A stretch of DNA of 64,000 bases from Mesorhizobium shangrilense (GTDB lineage: Bacteria > Pseudomonadota > Alphaproteobacteria > Rhizobiales > Rhizobiaceae), in assembly GCF_028826155.1 (NCBI RefSeq), contig NZ_JAQGPN010000001.1, positions 928,501-992,500 of the forward strand, read 5' to 3'. Within the stretch, counting starts at the first letter, position 1. Every line of letters starts with the position of its first letter. This document shows positions 1 to 12,444 of the stretch, piece after piece. A program made the position numbers and the translations under genes. The notes beneath the pieces are model-generated. The model did no database searches. It worked only from the letters and a program-made list of their open reading frames with translations, and was not told where the DNA came from.

Positions 1-341
1 TGGTCACCAATGCCGCCCGTGTCCGTCACGCCGCATCGGTGGGCGCCTGTAACGCGGTGCTGATCAAGCCCAACCAGGCCGGTACGCTGACCGAAACCAG
101 GGCGGCGCTGGAAGCTGCCCGCGAGGCCGGCTATTCCGCGGTCGTCTCGGCCCGCTCAGGCGAAACCGAGGACGTCACCATTGTTCACCTCGCCGTGGGT
201 TGGAACGTGCCGCAACTCAAGGTCGGGTCCTTCACGCGCTCCGAGCGGATGGCGAAGTGGAACGAGGGTCTGCGCCTTGCCGAGCAGCTTCCCACCGGGG
301 GGGAGCTGCCGCCCCGCGCTTCGCTGCCCTGGAAGGTCTGA
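1..341 (+). CDS. Enolase-like protein, C-terminal fragment
   Basis: The window opens inside this gene; the frame is open from base 3 and ends at a TGA at 339-341, giving about 112 C-terminal residues. Visible enolase landmarks are the catalytic-lysine loop [13 protein letters not shown] and the SGETED motif followed by a helix ending in GSFTRSER and AKWNEGL. In canonical enolases the SGETED motif is preceded by Ser-His-Arg; here it reads Ser-Ala-Arg, so the active-site histidine is replaced by alanine, and the following IADLAV stretch is VHLAVGWN. This suggests an enolase paralogue rather than the glycolytic enzyme, possibly acting on a different acid. Only the end is seen, so the call is to superfamily level. 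The next gene starts 175 bases later with its own promoter space. Confidence 0.75.
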   Translation, partial: VTNAARVRHAASVGACNAVLIKPNQAGTLTETRAALEAAREAGYSAVVSARSGETEDVTIVHLAVGWNVPQLKVGSFTRSERMAKWNEGLRLAEQLPTGGELPPRASLPWKV

Positions 342-438
342 GCCGCTTCCCCACCCTCGGATTTCCCTGAATTTGGAGCGTTTCAGGGATTCCGACGGCC
401 TTCGGCGCTCGATTTTAGGCATTCTCGCCGACGATAAA

Positions 439-451
439 CAATGTCACATTG
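439..451. promoter_or_regulatory. Palindrome, possible operator of the BMP transporter operon
   Basis: Perfect 6-1-6 inverted repeat (CAATGT, C, ACATTG) in the 175-base gap upstream of the substrate-binding protein gene, 65 bases before its ATG. Position and symmetry fit a repressor operator, but no regulator gene is adjacent, so the function is inference. Confidence 0.3.
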
Positions 452-516
452 CGCGCCGGCAGCCGGCCCGCGCCGGCCCCTCGACATAGTCGTCTCGCAA
501 GGACAGGGGAACGAGA

Positions 517-1530
517 ATGAGACATTTCTGGAAGGCGACTCTCGCGGCCGCCGCAGTGGCCTTGGCCGCCGGCACGGCACAACTGCAGGCTGCCGAAAAG
601 CTCTTCGTCTACGTGTCGCCCGACGCCATCGGCGTGAATGCATTTCTGAAGCTGGGCCAGACCGGCATCGAAATGGCCGGGAAGAAGTACGATGCAGACG
701 TGAAGACGTTCGAATCGAAGACCGCGGCCGATCGGCTCGAGAACGTGAACGCTGCGGTCAATGAGGGCGCCGACATCGTCGTGGTGCTCGGCTTCGAGTT
801 CAACGACATCATCAAGGAGGTCGCGCCGACCGCGCCGGACATCCAGTTCCTGATCGTCGACCAGTGCATCGAGGATCGCCCGGACAACGTCCATTGCGCC
901 GTCTTCCGCGAGTACGAGGCCAGCTACCTGATGGGCGTCGCCGCCGGCATGCTGACGAAGTCGGACAAGGTTGGCGTCGTCGGCGCGCTCGATATCCCCT
1001 TCCTGCACCGCTACACCGACGGCTATGCGCAGGGCGTGAAATCGGTGAAGCCGGACGCCACGGTCGATATCCGCTGGGTGGGCGGCGAGAACCCGTTCGC
1101 CGACCCGGTGCGCGCCAAGGAGCAGGCGGTCGCCATGAATGCGGCCGGCGCCGACTACATCTACACCGCCACCTCCGGCGGCGACTTCGGCGTGTTCGAG
1201 GCGGCCAAGGAGAAGGGCTTCAAGGTGTTCTCGGTCGACGTCAACCATTGCCCGCAGGCGCCGGGACTGATCGTCGACCAGAGCCTGAAGAAGGTCGACG
1301 TCGCGCTCGAGACCGCCGTCGGCGCGATCCTCAACGGCGAGAAGAAGGTGACCATGGCGCTCGGCATCAAGGAAGGCGGTGTCGGCGCCATCGGCCTGGA
1401 CGACGCGGTCATGGCCGACAGCAAGTGCCTGATCGCCGAGCATCCCGACGTGGCCAAGAAGATGCGGGAGGTCGCGGCGAGCATCGCCGACGGCACGCTC
1501 AAGCTCGAAGACCCGATGTTCGCGAAGTAG
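517..1530 (+). CDS. BMP-family ABC transporter substrate-binding protein (nucleoside type)
   Basis: A 337-residue periplasmic binding protein. Residues 1-26 form a Sec signal peptide ending in a LQA-A-like cleavage region. The mature part has the BMP/PnrA-like fold: DRLENVNAAVNEGADIVV, then VGVVGALDIP, and FGVFEAAKEKG. This family binds purine nucleosides or related ligands and delivers them to RbsA-like double ATPases. The start at ATG 517 is preceded by AAGGACAGGGGAA. It is the first gene of an importer operon with the ATPase and two permeases downstream, followed by nucleoside-salvage enzymes, which supports a nucleoside such as methylthioadenosine, adenosine or inosine as ligand. A C-rich mosaic repeat separates it from the ATPase gene. 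Confidence 0.9.
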   Translation: MRHFWKATLAAAAVALAAGTAQLQAAEKLFVYVSPDAIGVNAFLKLGQTGIEMAGKKYDADVKTFESKTAADRLENVNAAVNEGADIVVVLGFEFNDIIKEVAPTAPDIQFLIVDQCIEDRPDNVHCAVFREYEASYLMGVAAGMLTKSDKVGVVGALDIPFLHRYTDGYAQGVKSVKPDATVDIRWVGGENPFADPVRAKEQAVAMNAAGADYIYTATSGGDFGVFEAAKEKGFKVFSVDVNHCPQAPGLIVDQSLKKVDVALETAVGAILNGEKKVTMALGIKEGGVGAIGLDDAVMADSKCLIAEHPDVAKKMREVAASIADGTLKLEDPMFAK

Positions 1531-1560
1531 CATTGAAGCTGCATCTGACGCACGTGGCAT

Positions 1561-1731
1561 CGCCCCCTCCACCGCCTTCGGCGGTCCCCCTCCCCCGTAA
1601 ACGGGGGAGGATCCAGGTCGTGCCGGTGGTACCGCCGCGGCTCCTCCCCTGCGAAGCGGGGGGTCCGAAGGACGGTCGAGACGCGTGGCTCGGCCCGGCC
1701 GGGGACCACGCGAAGCGTGGTGGAGGTGGCG
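1561..1731. repeat. C-rich mosaic palindromic intergenic repeat, copy 1
   Basis: A 171-base intergenic element built from nested short hairpins: CCGCCTTCGGCGG, then CCCCCGT-AA-ACGGGGG, then CTCCCC-TGCGAAG-CGGGG, and finally CCACGCGAAGCGTGG. The outer ends CCCCCTCCACC and GGTGGAGGTGG are near-complementary. A closely related copy lies at 6571-6707. It sits inside an operon, between the binding protein and the ATPase gene. Such elements in rhizobia often act at mRNA level; that role is inferred. Its right end overlaps a GTG (1717) that I rejected as the start of the ATPase gene. Confidence 0.85.
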
Positions 1732-1758
1732 TCTGCAACTTCCTCGAAGCTCCCTGAC

Positions 1759-3269
<1,511 letters not shown>

Positions 3270-3273
<4 letters not shown>

Positions 3274-4328
3274 CGGAGCGCAATCGCATCGGCGGCGAGC
3301 TGCTGCCCTGGATCGTTACGCTCGCCTGGATCTTCGCGATCCTGTTCGGGCTGATGCTCTTGGTCTCCGCGCCGTTCGGCACGGCCATCCAGGGCTTTCT
3401 CGACGGCGCATTCGGCGGCCGTCGCTTCGCTTTCCTGATGGCCACGCTTTCCCGCGCCACCCTGATCGTGGGCATGGCGCTGTCGGTGATGCTCTCCTTC
3501 CGCGCCGGCCTGTTCAACATCGGCGGCGAAGGCCAGCTGGTGGCGGGCGGCCTCGTGTCGGCACTGGTTGCCGTGCTCCTGCCGGGCCCGCCGCTGCTGG
3601 TGCTGGCCGTCGCGATGCTGGCCGGTATGGCCGCCGGCGCGGTCTGGGCGCTGCTGGCGGGTATCTTGCAGATCTACGTGGGCGTGCCCCTGCTTGTCGG
3701 ATCGCTGCTCCTGAATTTCCCGATCCGCTACATCGCGTCCTATCTTGTGGCGCATCCCTTCCGCGACGTGGAGTCCGGCATGGTCCAGTCGCATCTGGCG
3801 CCGCAGGGGACCTGGCTGCCCTACTTCCCCGGCGTGCGCCTCGACATCGGCATCCTCTTCATCGTCGCCACCAGCATCTTCGCCATCGTCTACAGCTACA
3901 CGACCGTGCACGGCTATCATTCCCGCATGAACGGCCTGTCCGGCGACTTCGCCCGCGCCGTCGGCCTTCCGGTCAGGCGGCTCACCCTGCAGACGCTGGC
4001 GATGAGCGGCGCTATCGCCGGACTGGTCGGCGCGATAGCGGTGTTCGGCATCCACCACCGCTACATCGACGGCATGCTGGTGCAACCCCTCTATGCCTGG
4101 ACCGGCATCATCGCGGTGCTCCTCGTGGGCATGATCCCATGGCTGGTGCCGCTCTCCGGCTTCTTCTTCGCCGCCATCCAGACGGGCGCGGCCGGCATGG
4201 AGCGGGCAGCCGGCGTGCCGAAGGAGATCGCGCTGGTGATGCAGGCGGTCATCATCCTCTTCGTCGCCAGCCGCGTCTCGGGCGCGCTGCTGCAAGGGAC
4301 CAGGAAGGGGGAGGACGACGGTGCTTGA
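3270..4328 (+). CDS. Nucleoside ABC transporter permease 1
   Basis: 352 residues, mostly hydrophobic, with about eight to ten membrane segments. The motif FRAGLFNIGGEGQLVAGG is the BPD_transp_2 signature of BMP-linked nucleoside permeases (YufP/NupP type). It starts on the ATGA overlap with the ATPase gene and itself overlaps the second permease by eight bases, so the two subunits are translationally coupled. It forms half of the inner-membrane channel with the next gene product. Confidence 0.92.
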
Positions 4329-5223
4329 CCTCTTCGCCGACGCCTCGTTCCTGGCCTCGATCCCGCGCTTCGTCACGCCGATCCTGCTTGCGGCCCTCGG
4401 CGGCGCCATCTGCGAGCGGGCGGGCGTGTTCAACATCGGCTTGGAAGGTATGATGCTCACCGGCGCCTTCTTCGCCGTGCTCGGCGCCTATTTCGGCGGC
4501 TCGCCCTATCTGGGCGCGCTGGCCGCCATTCTCGCGGGCATGGCGATGGGCGCGATCTTCGCCGAGTTCAATGTGCGCCGGGGCGGCGACGCAATCGTGG
4601 TGTCGATCGCCATCAACCTGCTTGCCGCCGGCATCACCACCTTCCTGCTGCGCGCCATATTCGACGTCGCCGGCGCATTCCGCGACCCCGCCATCGCCGG
4701 CTTCCGCCCCATCCACATCCCGGCCATCGCGGACATCCCGGTGATCGGCCCGATCCTCAGCGGCCAGTCCATTCTGTTCTACCTGGCGCTGGCGCTCGTC
4801 ATCGCGCTCCACGTCTTCTTCGCGCGCCACCGTCTCGGCCTGCGCATCCGCGCCGCCGGCGAGAACCCTGCAGCGCTTACCGCTGGCGGCGTGAGCCCGC
4901 AGCGGGTCCGCCTTGCAGCGCTGCTGATGTGCGGCGCGCTTTGCGGGCTTGCCGGCGCGCAGCTTTCCATCGCCAACGTCAATTTGTTCGTCGAGAACAT
5001 GAGCGCCGGACGCGGCTGGATCGCCGTTGTCGCCGTGCTGCTGACGCGCGGACGCCCCTTGCCGCTGTTCCTTATCGCGCTACTGTTCGGCGCGGTCGAC
5101 AGCCTGTCGTTCCGGGTGCAGGGTTTCGGCCTGCCGCAACAGTTCACCGACATGATGCCGTATCTTGCCACGCTCGTCGTGCTGACCATCCTGTCCTGGG
5201 TGAGGTTGAAGCGCAGCGCTTGA
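4321..5223 (+). CDS. Nucleoside ABC transporter permease 2
   Basis: 300 residues with multiple membrane segments and the family motif ERAGVFNIGLEGMMLTGAF near the N-terminus (YufQ/NupQ type). The GTG at 4321 is used; it overlaps the previous gene and follows GGGGGAGGA at a suitable distance. It pairs with permease 1 to form the translocation path. The next gene follows after only ten bases, so the deaminase is probably in the same transcript. Confidence 0.92.
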   Translation: MLDLFADASFLASIPRFVTPILLAALGGAICERAGVFNIGLEGMMLTGAFFAVLGAYFGGSPYLGALAAILAGMAMGAIFAEFNVRRGGDAIVVSIAINLLAAGITTFLLRAIFDVAGAFRDPAIAGFRPIHIPAIADIPVIGPILSGQSILFYLALALVIALHVFFARHRLGLRIRAAGENPAALTAGGVSPQRVRLAALLMCGALCGLAGAQLSIANVNLFVENMSAGRGWIAVVAVLLTRGRPLPLFLIALLFGAVDSLSFRVQGFGLPQQFTDMMPYLATLVVLTILSWVRLKRSA

Positions 5224-5233
5224 GGAGACCAGC

Positions 5234-6550
5234 TTGACCGATCTGATCATCCGCAACGCAACCGTCGTCACCTGCGATCCAGCCGGGACGGTGATCCCGG
5301 ACGGCGGCGTGGCGGTCGCGAACGGCCGGATCACGCATGTCGCCTCCTCGGCCGATCTCGCCCCGCTGGCCGCCAGCGCGAGACAGGTGATCGACGGCTC
5401 CGGCCATATCCTGATGCCGGGCATCGTCAACACGCATTGTCACGCCGCCGACAGCCTGTTCCGCGGACTGGTCGAGAACCTGCCGCTGGAGCCCTGGCTC
5501 CAGACCGTGTGGAAGGCGGAGGGCGCGATCCTCAATCCCGACACGTCGCGGCTGGGCAGCGTGCTCGGCTTTGCCGAACTGCTGCTGTCCGGCGTCACCA
5601 CCGTCATGGACATGTTCTGGTATCCGTTCGAGACGGTGAAGGCGGCGCGCAGCGTCGGCATCCGCGTCTCGACCGGCGGCATCTTCTTCGATCCCGCCGG
5701 GGTGACCGCTCTCGCGGTGGACAAACGCGTGGCAGAGGCCGAGCGCTTCTGCGAGACGTTCAAGGACGCCGACGACGTGCTGCCGGCGGTGCTTCCGCAC
5801 GGCGCCTACACGGTCGGGCCTGAGAACCTGAAGAAGGCGAAGGCGGTCGCCGAAAGACATGGCGCTCTGTTCTGCACGCATGCCGCCGAAACCCGCGCCG
5901 AGCAGGCGGACGTCACCGGCCGCTACGGTCGCACCATCATCCGCCACCTCGACCACTATCGCCTGCTCGATCAGCGGACGGTGCTGGCGCACTGCGTGCA
6001 TCTGGACGACGAGGAACTGGACATTCTTGCCCGCACCGGCGCGTCCGTCGCGCACAATCCGATGTCGAACATGAAGCTCGCCTCGGGGTTCGCCCGCATC
6101 CCCGAAATGCTCGACCGCGGCATCACCGTGACGCTCGGCACGGATGGCGCAATCAGCGGCAACGATCTCGACATGTGGATGGGGCTGCGGCTGGCCGCGA
6201 CGCTGCACAAGGGCTTTACCGGCCGGGCCGACGTGATCTCGACGCGGCAGGCTCTCGACATGCTGACGCTGAATGGCGCAAGGGCGCTGGCCGCTTCCGA
6301 CCGCATCGGCAGCCTGGAGGTCGGCAAGTTCGCCGACATGGTGATGGTCGACGTCAAGCGGCCGCATGCCGTGCCGCTGTTCGACCCGATGACGCATCTC
6401 GTCTATTCCACCGCCAAGTCGGACGTGCGCCAGGTGTTCCTCGGCGGCGAGCAGGTCGTGACGGACGGCGAACTGACGAGGCTCGCCATTGCCGACACCA
6501 TCGCCGAGGTCGAGCAGTTGACGCCCAGGATCAAGGCGAGCATCGCATGA
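5234..6550 (+). CDS. Amidohydrolase, MTA/SAH deaminase-like
   Basis: 438 residues of the metal-dependent amidohydrolase superfamily. Metal and catalytic residues are visible: NTHCH (HxH), THAAE, LAHCVH and GTDGAISGNDLDM. The last block closely resembles that of 5'-methylthioadenosine/S-adenosylhomocysteine deaminases. It probably converts an adenosine-type 6-amino group to 6-oxo and releases ammonia in the cytoplasm. The start is a TTG at 5234 preceded by GAGGAG six bases upstream; the protein begins MTDLIIRNATVVT, a normal start for the family. Position between a nucleoside importer and a purine nucleoside phosphorylase supports the role. Guanine or other purine deaminase activity cannot be excluded. 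Confidence 0.85.
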   Translation: MTDLIIRNATVVTCDPAGTVIPDGGVAVANGRITHVASSADLAPLAASARQVIDGSGHILMPGIVNTHCHAADSLFRGLVENLPLEPWLQTVWKAEGAILNPDTSRLGSVLGFAELLLSGVTTVMDMFWYPFETVKAARSVGIRVSTGGIFFDPAGVTALAVDKRVAEAERFCETFKDADDVLPAVLPHGAYTVGPENLKKAKAVAERHGALFCTHAAETRAEQADVTGRYGRTIIRHLDHYRLLDQRTVLAHCVHLDDEELDILARTGASVAHNPMSNMKLASGFARIPEMLDRGITVTLGTDGAISGNDLDMWMGLRLAATLHKGFTGRADVISTRQALDMLTLNGARALAASDRIGSLEVGKFADMVMVDVKRPHAVPLFDPMTHLVYSTAKSDVRQVFLGGEQVVTDGELTRLAIADTIAEVEQLTPRIKASIA

Positions 6551-6570
6551 TGAGGACGGTTGACCTGAGC

Positions 6571-6707
6571 GCGCCCCCTCCACCGCCTTCGGCGGTCCCC
6601 CTCCCCCGTGAACGGGGGAGGATCGAGGTGGTGCCGGCGGCTCCGGCGCGGATCCTCCCCTGCGAAGCGGGGGAGGGGGACCATGCAAAGCATGGTGGAG
6701 GGGGCGG
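6571..6707. repeat. C-rich mosaic palindromic intergenic repeat, copy 2
   Basis: A 137-base element closely matching the one at 1561-1731, with the same order of hairpins: CCGCCTTCGGCGG, CTCCCCCGT-GA-ACGGGGGAG, CTCCCC-TGCGAAG-CGGGGGAG and CCATGC-AAA-GCATGG. The outer ends CGCCCCCTCCACC and GGTGGAGGGGGCG are inverted repeats. It lies between the deaminase and phosphorylase genes of the same apparent operon. Confidence 0.85.
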
Positions 6708-6737
6708 CGTATTTCCTATTTCTCAAGGGTGCTTATC

Positions 6738-7577
6738 ATGAACCCCACCATCTCCGACCGCCTCGCCCACGCGCATGCCTCCATCGCTTCCCGCGTCGGC
6801 GCGCCCTGCGACATCGCCCTCATGCTCGGTTCCGGTCTCGGACAACTGGCCGACGCGGTGAACAAAGCCGTCGTCATCCCCTATGCCGAGATCGACGGCT
6901 TTCCGGTTTCGACGGCCCCCGGCCACAAGGGCCAGCTCGTCATCGGCGAGCTGTTCGGCCGCCGTGCGGTCGTGATGCAGGGCCGCCTGCATGTCTACGA
7001 AGGCTGGCAGCCACGCGATATCGCGCTTGCGGTCTATCTACTGAAGAAGCTGGGGGCGGGCACGTTCGTCGTCACCAACGCCTCGGGCGGACTGAATCCG
7101 GACTACCTGCCGGGCGACGTCATGCTGATTGAGGATCACCTGAACTTCACCGGAGAAAGCCCTCTGATCGGCCCGAACGACGACGCGATCGGCCTGCGCT
7201 TTCCCGACCAGTCGCGCCTCTATGACCCGGACCTGCGCGCGGCTGCCATCGCCGCCGCATCCCGCGCCGGCGTCGGGCTGCGCCAGGGCATCTATTGCGG
7301 CCTCAAGGGACCGGAACTCGAGACATCGGCGGAGCGCCGCTTCTTCCGCATGGCGGGAGGCGACGCGGTCGGCATGTCGACGGTCATGGAGGTGATCGCG
7401 GCCAACCATGCAGGCATGCGCGTGCTCGGCTTTTCGGCAATCGCCAACGCCGCGACCGGCGGCCCCGACCAGCAGCCAGACACGATCGAGTCCGTGGTGG
7501 CCGTCGCCGCCGCCTGCGGCGTCAAGATCGAGGCTGTGCTCCGCGAGCTGTTACCGACGCTGCCGCGGGGCGCGTGA
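6738..7577 (+). CDS. punA: Purine nucleoside phosphorylase (6-oxopurine type)
   Basis: 279 residues of the PNP/MTAP trimeric family: MLGSGLGQLA, FPVSTAPGHKGQL, GRLHVYEGW, NASGGLNPDYLPGD and GMSTVMEV. At the base-binding site the family glutamate is present (GPELET) and the residue aligned with the human Asn243 is Asn (FSAIANAAT), which is the 6-oxopurine pattern; MTA phosphorylases have Ser and Asp there. It should cleave inosine, guanosine or methylthioinosine with phosphate to the free base and (deoxy/methylthio)ribose-1-phosphate. ATG 6738 is favoured over GTG 6729 because AAGGG at 6725-6729 is well spaced. It follows the repeat element and precedes an SDR and mtnA. Confidence 0.88.
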   Translation: MNPTISDRLAHAHASIASRVGAPCDIALMLGSGLGQLADAVNKAVVIPYAEIDGFPVSTAPGHKGQLVIGELFGRRAVVMQGRLHVYEGWQPRDIALAVYLLKKLGAGTFVVTNASGGLNPDYLPGDVMLIEDHLNFTGESPLIGPNDDAIGLRFPDQSRLYDPDLRAAAIAAASRAGVGLRQGIYCGLKGPELETSAERRFFRMAGGDAVGMSTVMEVIAANHAGMRVLGFSAIANAATGGPDQQPDTIESVVAVAAACGVKIEAVLRELLPTLPRGA

Positions 7578-7599
7578 TCCAGGGCTCCGGAGAATGCGT

Positions 7600-8391
7600 G
7601 TGAGCGAACCCGTCCCCGCAGTAGCGAGCCTGCTCGACCTCACCGGCCGCACCGCGATCGTCACCGGCGCCAGCGGCGGCATCGGCGGCGGCATTGCCCG
7701 CCGCTTCGCCGAGGCGGGCGCCAATGTCGTCTGCCACTACAACGGCAATCGCGAAGCGGCGGAGCGCGTCGCGGAAGCGATCCGGGCGGCGGGCGGGGAA
7801 GCGTCGGTGCATCAGGCCGACATTTCCACGGGAGAGGGCGCGGCAAATCTCGTTGCCCATGCCCTCTCCGAGTTCGGCGGCGCCGACATCCTGGTCAACA
7901 ATGCCGGACAGCAGCCCATGCAGATGCTGGCCGACATGGGCGAGAGCGACTGGAACGCCATGATGGCGGCCAACGTCACGGGACCGTTCCTGCTGGTCAG
8001 GGCCTTCGCCGAGCAGTTGCGCAAGGCTGGAAAGCCGGGCGCGGTCGTCAACATCGCCTCTATCGAGGCGCACAATCCGGCGCCGGCGCACGGACACTAC
8101 GCGACGTCCAAGGCAGCACTCCTGATGTTCACGAAGGCGGCGGCGCTGGAATACGGGCCTGCCGGGATCCGGGTGAACTCGATCTCGCCGGGCCTGATCC
8201 ACCGCGACGGCATCGACGAGGGTTGGCCGGAAGGCGTGGCGCGCTGGAAGGCGGCCGCGGCACTGACGCGGCTCGGACGTCCCGACGACATCGCCGACGC
8301 CGCGCTGTTCCTCGCCTCCGACGCCGCGCGCTGGATCAGCGGCGCGGATCTCGTCGTCGACGGCGGCGTCAGCGCCCGCCCCACCTGGTAG
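7600..8391 (+). CDS. Short-chain dehydrogenase/reductase
   Basis: About 263 residues of the classical SDR family: cofactor motif [14 protein letters not shown], catalytic Ser (NIASIEA), YxxxK as YATSKAA, and a C-terminal [16 protein letters not shown]. Start is uncertain: GTG 7600 is best placed behind GGAG (7589-7592), while ATG 7594 is only one base from it and would add two residues. The substrate cannot be read from sequence. Its place between a nucleoside phosphorylase and mtnA suggests oxidation or reduction of a sugar derived from nucleoside cleavage, but this is inference. Confidence 0.85.
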   Translation: MSEPVPAVASLLDLTGRTAIVTGASGGIGGGIARRFAEAGANVVCHYNGNREAAERVAEAIRAAGGEASVHQADISTGEGAANLVAHALSEFGGADILVNNAGQQPMQMLADMGESDWNAMMAANVTGPFLLVRAFAEQLRKAGKPGAVVNIASIEAHNPAPAHGHYATSKAALLMFTKAAALEYGPAGIRVNSISPGLIHRDGIDEGWPEGVARWKAAAALTRLGRPDDIADAALFLASDAARWISGADLVVDGGVSARPTW

Positions 8392-8483
8392 AAAGCGGCC
8401 GCACCGTCAGATGTCGACGGCGGCGACATGCCTTACTAAATACGAACCTACGGCTCGGCGAACGAATTCAGGGAAGAACGGCC

Positions 8484-9584
8484 ATGCATGTCGGCGACAA
8501 GCACTACAGGACCATCTGGCTGAACGACGACGGAAAATCCGTCGACATCATCGACCAGCGGTGGCTGCCGCACGAATTTCGCATCGAGACGCTCGGCACC
8601 GTCGATCAGGTCGCCACGGCCATTCGCGACATGTGGGTGCGCGGCGCGCCGCTTATCGGCGCGACGGCTGCCTATGGCGTGGCGATCCAGATGACGGTCG
8701 ATCCGTCGGATGCCGCGCTCGACCGCGTCTGGCAGCAGTTGCACGAGACGCGCCCGACTGCCATCAACCTGCGCTGGGCGCTCGACGACATGCGCAAGGT
8801 CCTGCGTCCGCTGCCCGCGGGCGAGCGCGTCGCGGCGGCCTACAGGAGAGTGGCCGAGATCGCCGACGAGGACGTCGAGATCAACCGCTCGATAGGCAGG
8901 AGCGGGCTGGAGATCATCAAGAAGATCGCGGCCAGGAAGAAGCCGGGCGAACCGGTGAACATCCTTACCCACTGCAATGCCGGCTGGCTGGCGACGGTCG
9001 ACTACGGCACCGCAACCGCCCCGATCTACCTGGCCAAGGAAGCCGGCATCCCGGTCCACGTCTATGTCGACGAGACGCGCCCGCGCAACCAGGGCGCGCA
9101 GCTCACCGCCTGGGAGCTCGGCGGCGACGGCGTGCCGCATACGCTGGTCGTGGACAACGCCGGCGGCCACCTCATGCAACGCGGCATGGTCGACATGGTC
9201 ATCGTCGGCACCGACCGCACCACCGCCGACGGCGACGTCTGCAACAAGATCGGCACCTACCTGAAGGCGCTCGCCGCCCACGACAACGGCGTGCCCTTCT
9301 ATGTCGGCCTGCCCTCGCCGACCATCGACTGGACGGTCCGCGACGGAGTCAGCGAGATACCGATCGAGGAGCGCTCGGCCGACGAGGTCAGCCTCGTCCA
9401 GGGGCGTGGGCCCGACGGCAAGACCGTGACCGTGCGCATTTCGCCCGAGAACACCGGAGCGGCCAATCCGGCATTTGACGTGACACCGGCACGGCTGGTC
9501 ACCGGCCTGATCACCGAGCGCGGCGTCTGCGAGGCATCGCCCGAAGGTCTGCTGAAGCTGTTTCCGGAACGCGCAGGTCGCTGA
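8484..9584 (+). CDS. mtnA: S-methyl-5-thioribose-1-phosphate isomerase
   Basis: 366 residues. It converts the aldose 5-methylthioribose-1-phosphate into the ketose 5-methylthioribulose-1-phosphate in methionine salvage. Family landmarks are [13 protein letters not shown], the catalytic cysteine in [10 protein letters not shown] (Cys164), [13 protein letters not shown] and the catalytic aspartate in [10 protein letters not shown] (Asp244). ATG 8484 follows GGGAAGAACGG and gives the family N-terminus. It closes the salvage block that starts with the nucleoside importer. The next steps (mtnB aldolase or dehydratase) are not in the window. An isomerase acting on 5-deoxyribose-1-phosphate is a possible alternative activity. 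Confidence 0.92.
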   Translation: MHVGDKHYRTIWLNDDGKSVDIIDQRWLPHEFRIETLGTVDQVATAIRDMWVRGAPLIGATAAYGVAIQMTVDPSDAALDRVWQQLHETRPTAINLRWALDDMRKVLRPLPAGERVAAAYRRVAEIADEDVEINRSIGRSGLEIIKKIAARKKPGEPVNILTHCNAGWLATVDYGTATAPIYLAKEAGIPVHVYVDETRPRNQGAQLTAWELGGDGVPHTLVVDNAGGHLMQRGMVDMVIVGTDRTTADGDVCNKIGTYLKALAAHDNGVPFYVGLPSPTIDWTVRDGVSEIPIEERSADEVSLVQGRGPDGKTVTVRISPENTGAANPAFDVTPARLVTGLITERGVCEASPEGLLKLFPERAGR

Positions 9585-9619
9585 GTCCGTACCGACGGCT
9601 CGGCTCCCCGCGGCCATTC

Positions 9620-9667
9620 ATCACCTGCGGGTTAAGTAGAGGGGCGCAAACGTCATTTTACTTAACC
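9620..9667 (+). promoter_or_regulatory. PcaQ-like operator and promoter of pobA
   Basis: ATCACC, four bases, GGTTAA at 9620-9635 matches the PcaQ box (ATAACC-N4-GGTTAA) with one mismatch. Exactly 17 bases further begins TCATTTTACTTAACC (9653-9667). Both elements recur with the same spacing in front of pcaC and pcaM. This is the layout of a LysR recognition site plus activation site overlapping the -35 region. It implies pobA is induced by the neighbouring LysR regulator; the box consensus is established for Sinorhizobium, its use here is inference. Confidence 0.65.
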
Positions 9668-9774
9668 GAACGCGTGTTCCAGGATGGCGTGGAGGTCATC
9701 GTCGCCGGCTGAGGCGACGGATGGGCTCGCCTGCCTGACGGATTTCGACCCCGGTATCGATCCGTTCACGGTGA

Positions 9775-11882
<2,108 letters not shown>

Positions 11883-11892
11883 GCCCAATCGC

Positions 11893-11940
11893 ATAACCCC
11901 GAAGTTAATGAAACGCCCAGAAATATCATTTTACTTAACC
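11893..11940 (+). promoter_or_regulatory. PcaQ operator and promoter of pcaCHGB (and pcaQ)
   Basis: ATAACC, CCGA, AGTTAA at 11893-11908 matches ATAACC-N4-GGTTAA with one mismatch. TCATTTTACTTAACC begins 17 bases later (11926-11940) and is identical to the 15-mer before pobA. Located between divergent pcaQ and pcaC, about 100 bases before the pcaC start. Confidence 0.75.
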
Positions 11941-12039
11941 AATTCAACGTCCCATGCTCGTTGTCGGCGTCATTGGTCGCCCCGGCCGCGCGGCCGATCA
12001 AGACGGCCACGCGCCGCTGAGCCATCGAGGAGTTGCCCC

Positions 12040-12444
12040 ATGTCCGAGGACCCCCCCCGGTCCCAGCTCTACCGGCAAGGCATGGTGACGCGCCGCATGG
12101 TGCTGGGCGACGAGCATGTCGACAGGGCGCAGTCGGCGTCGACCTCATTCGACGGCCCCTTCCAGGAACTCATCACCGAAGCGGCGTGGGGCAGCGTGTG
12201 GTCGCGGCCGAACTGGAGCAAGCGGGAGCGTTCGATCGTCACGATCGCCCTGCTCGCCGCACTTGGCCACGACGAGGAGGTGGCGATGCACGTGCGCGCG
12301 ACGGCGAACACCGGCGCCACACGCGAAGACGTCGGCGAAGCGATGCTGCATGTGGCGATCTACGCCGGCGTGCCGGCGGCCAATCGGGCGATCCGCATCG
12401 CCAAGCAGGTGTTCGAGACGCTCGATGCGGGGAAGGCTGCGTGA
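12040..12444 (+). CDS. pcaC: 4-carboxymuconolactone decarboxylase
   Basis: 134 residues, the usual single-domain PcaC length. It decarboxylates gamma-carboxymuconolactone to 3-oxoadipate enol-lactone. Family features are YRQGMVTRR at the N-terminus, the block [21 protein letters not shown], and the active-site region [18 protein letters not shown] 12040 follows GAGGAG at good distance. It overlaps pcaH by one base (TGATG). In many rhizobia pcaD lies between pcaQ and pcaC; here it is absent. Confidence 0.95.
   Translation: MSEDPPRSQLYRQGMVTRRMVLGDEHVDRAQSASTSFDGPFQELITEAAWGSVWSRPNWSKRERSIVTIALLAALGHDEEVAMHVRATANTGATREDVGEAMLHVAIYAGVPAANRAIRIAKQVFETLDAGKAA

Noticed and set aside
1717..1758. 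GTG start adding 14 residues to the ABC ATPase
   Set aside because: It falls within the end of the mosaic repeat and adds no conserved sequence.
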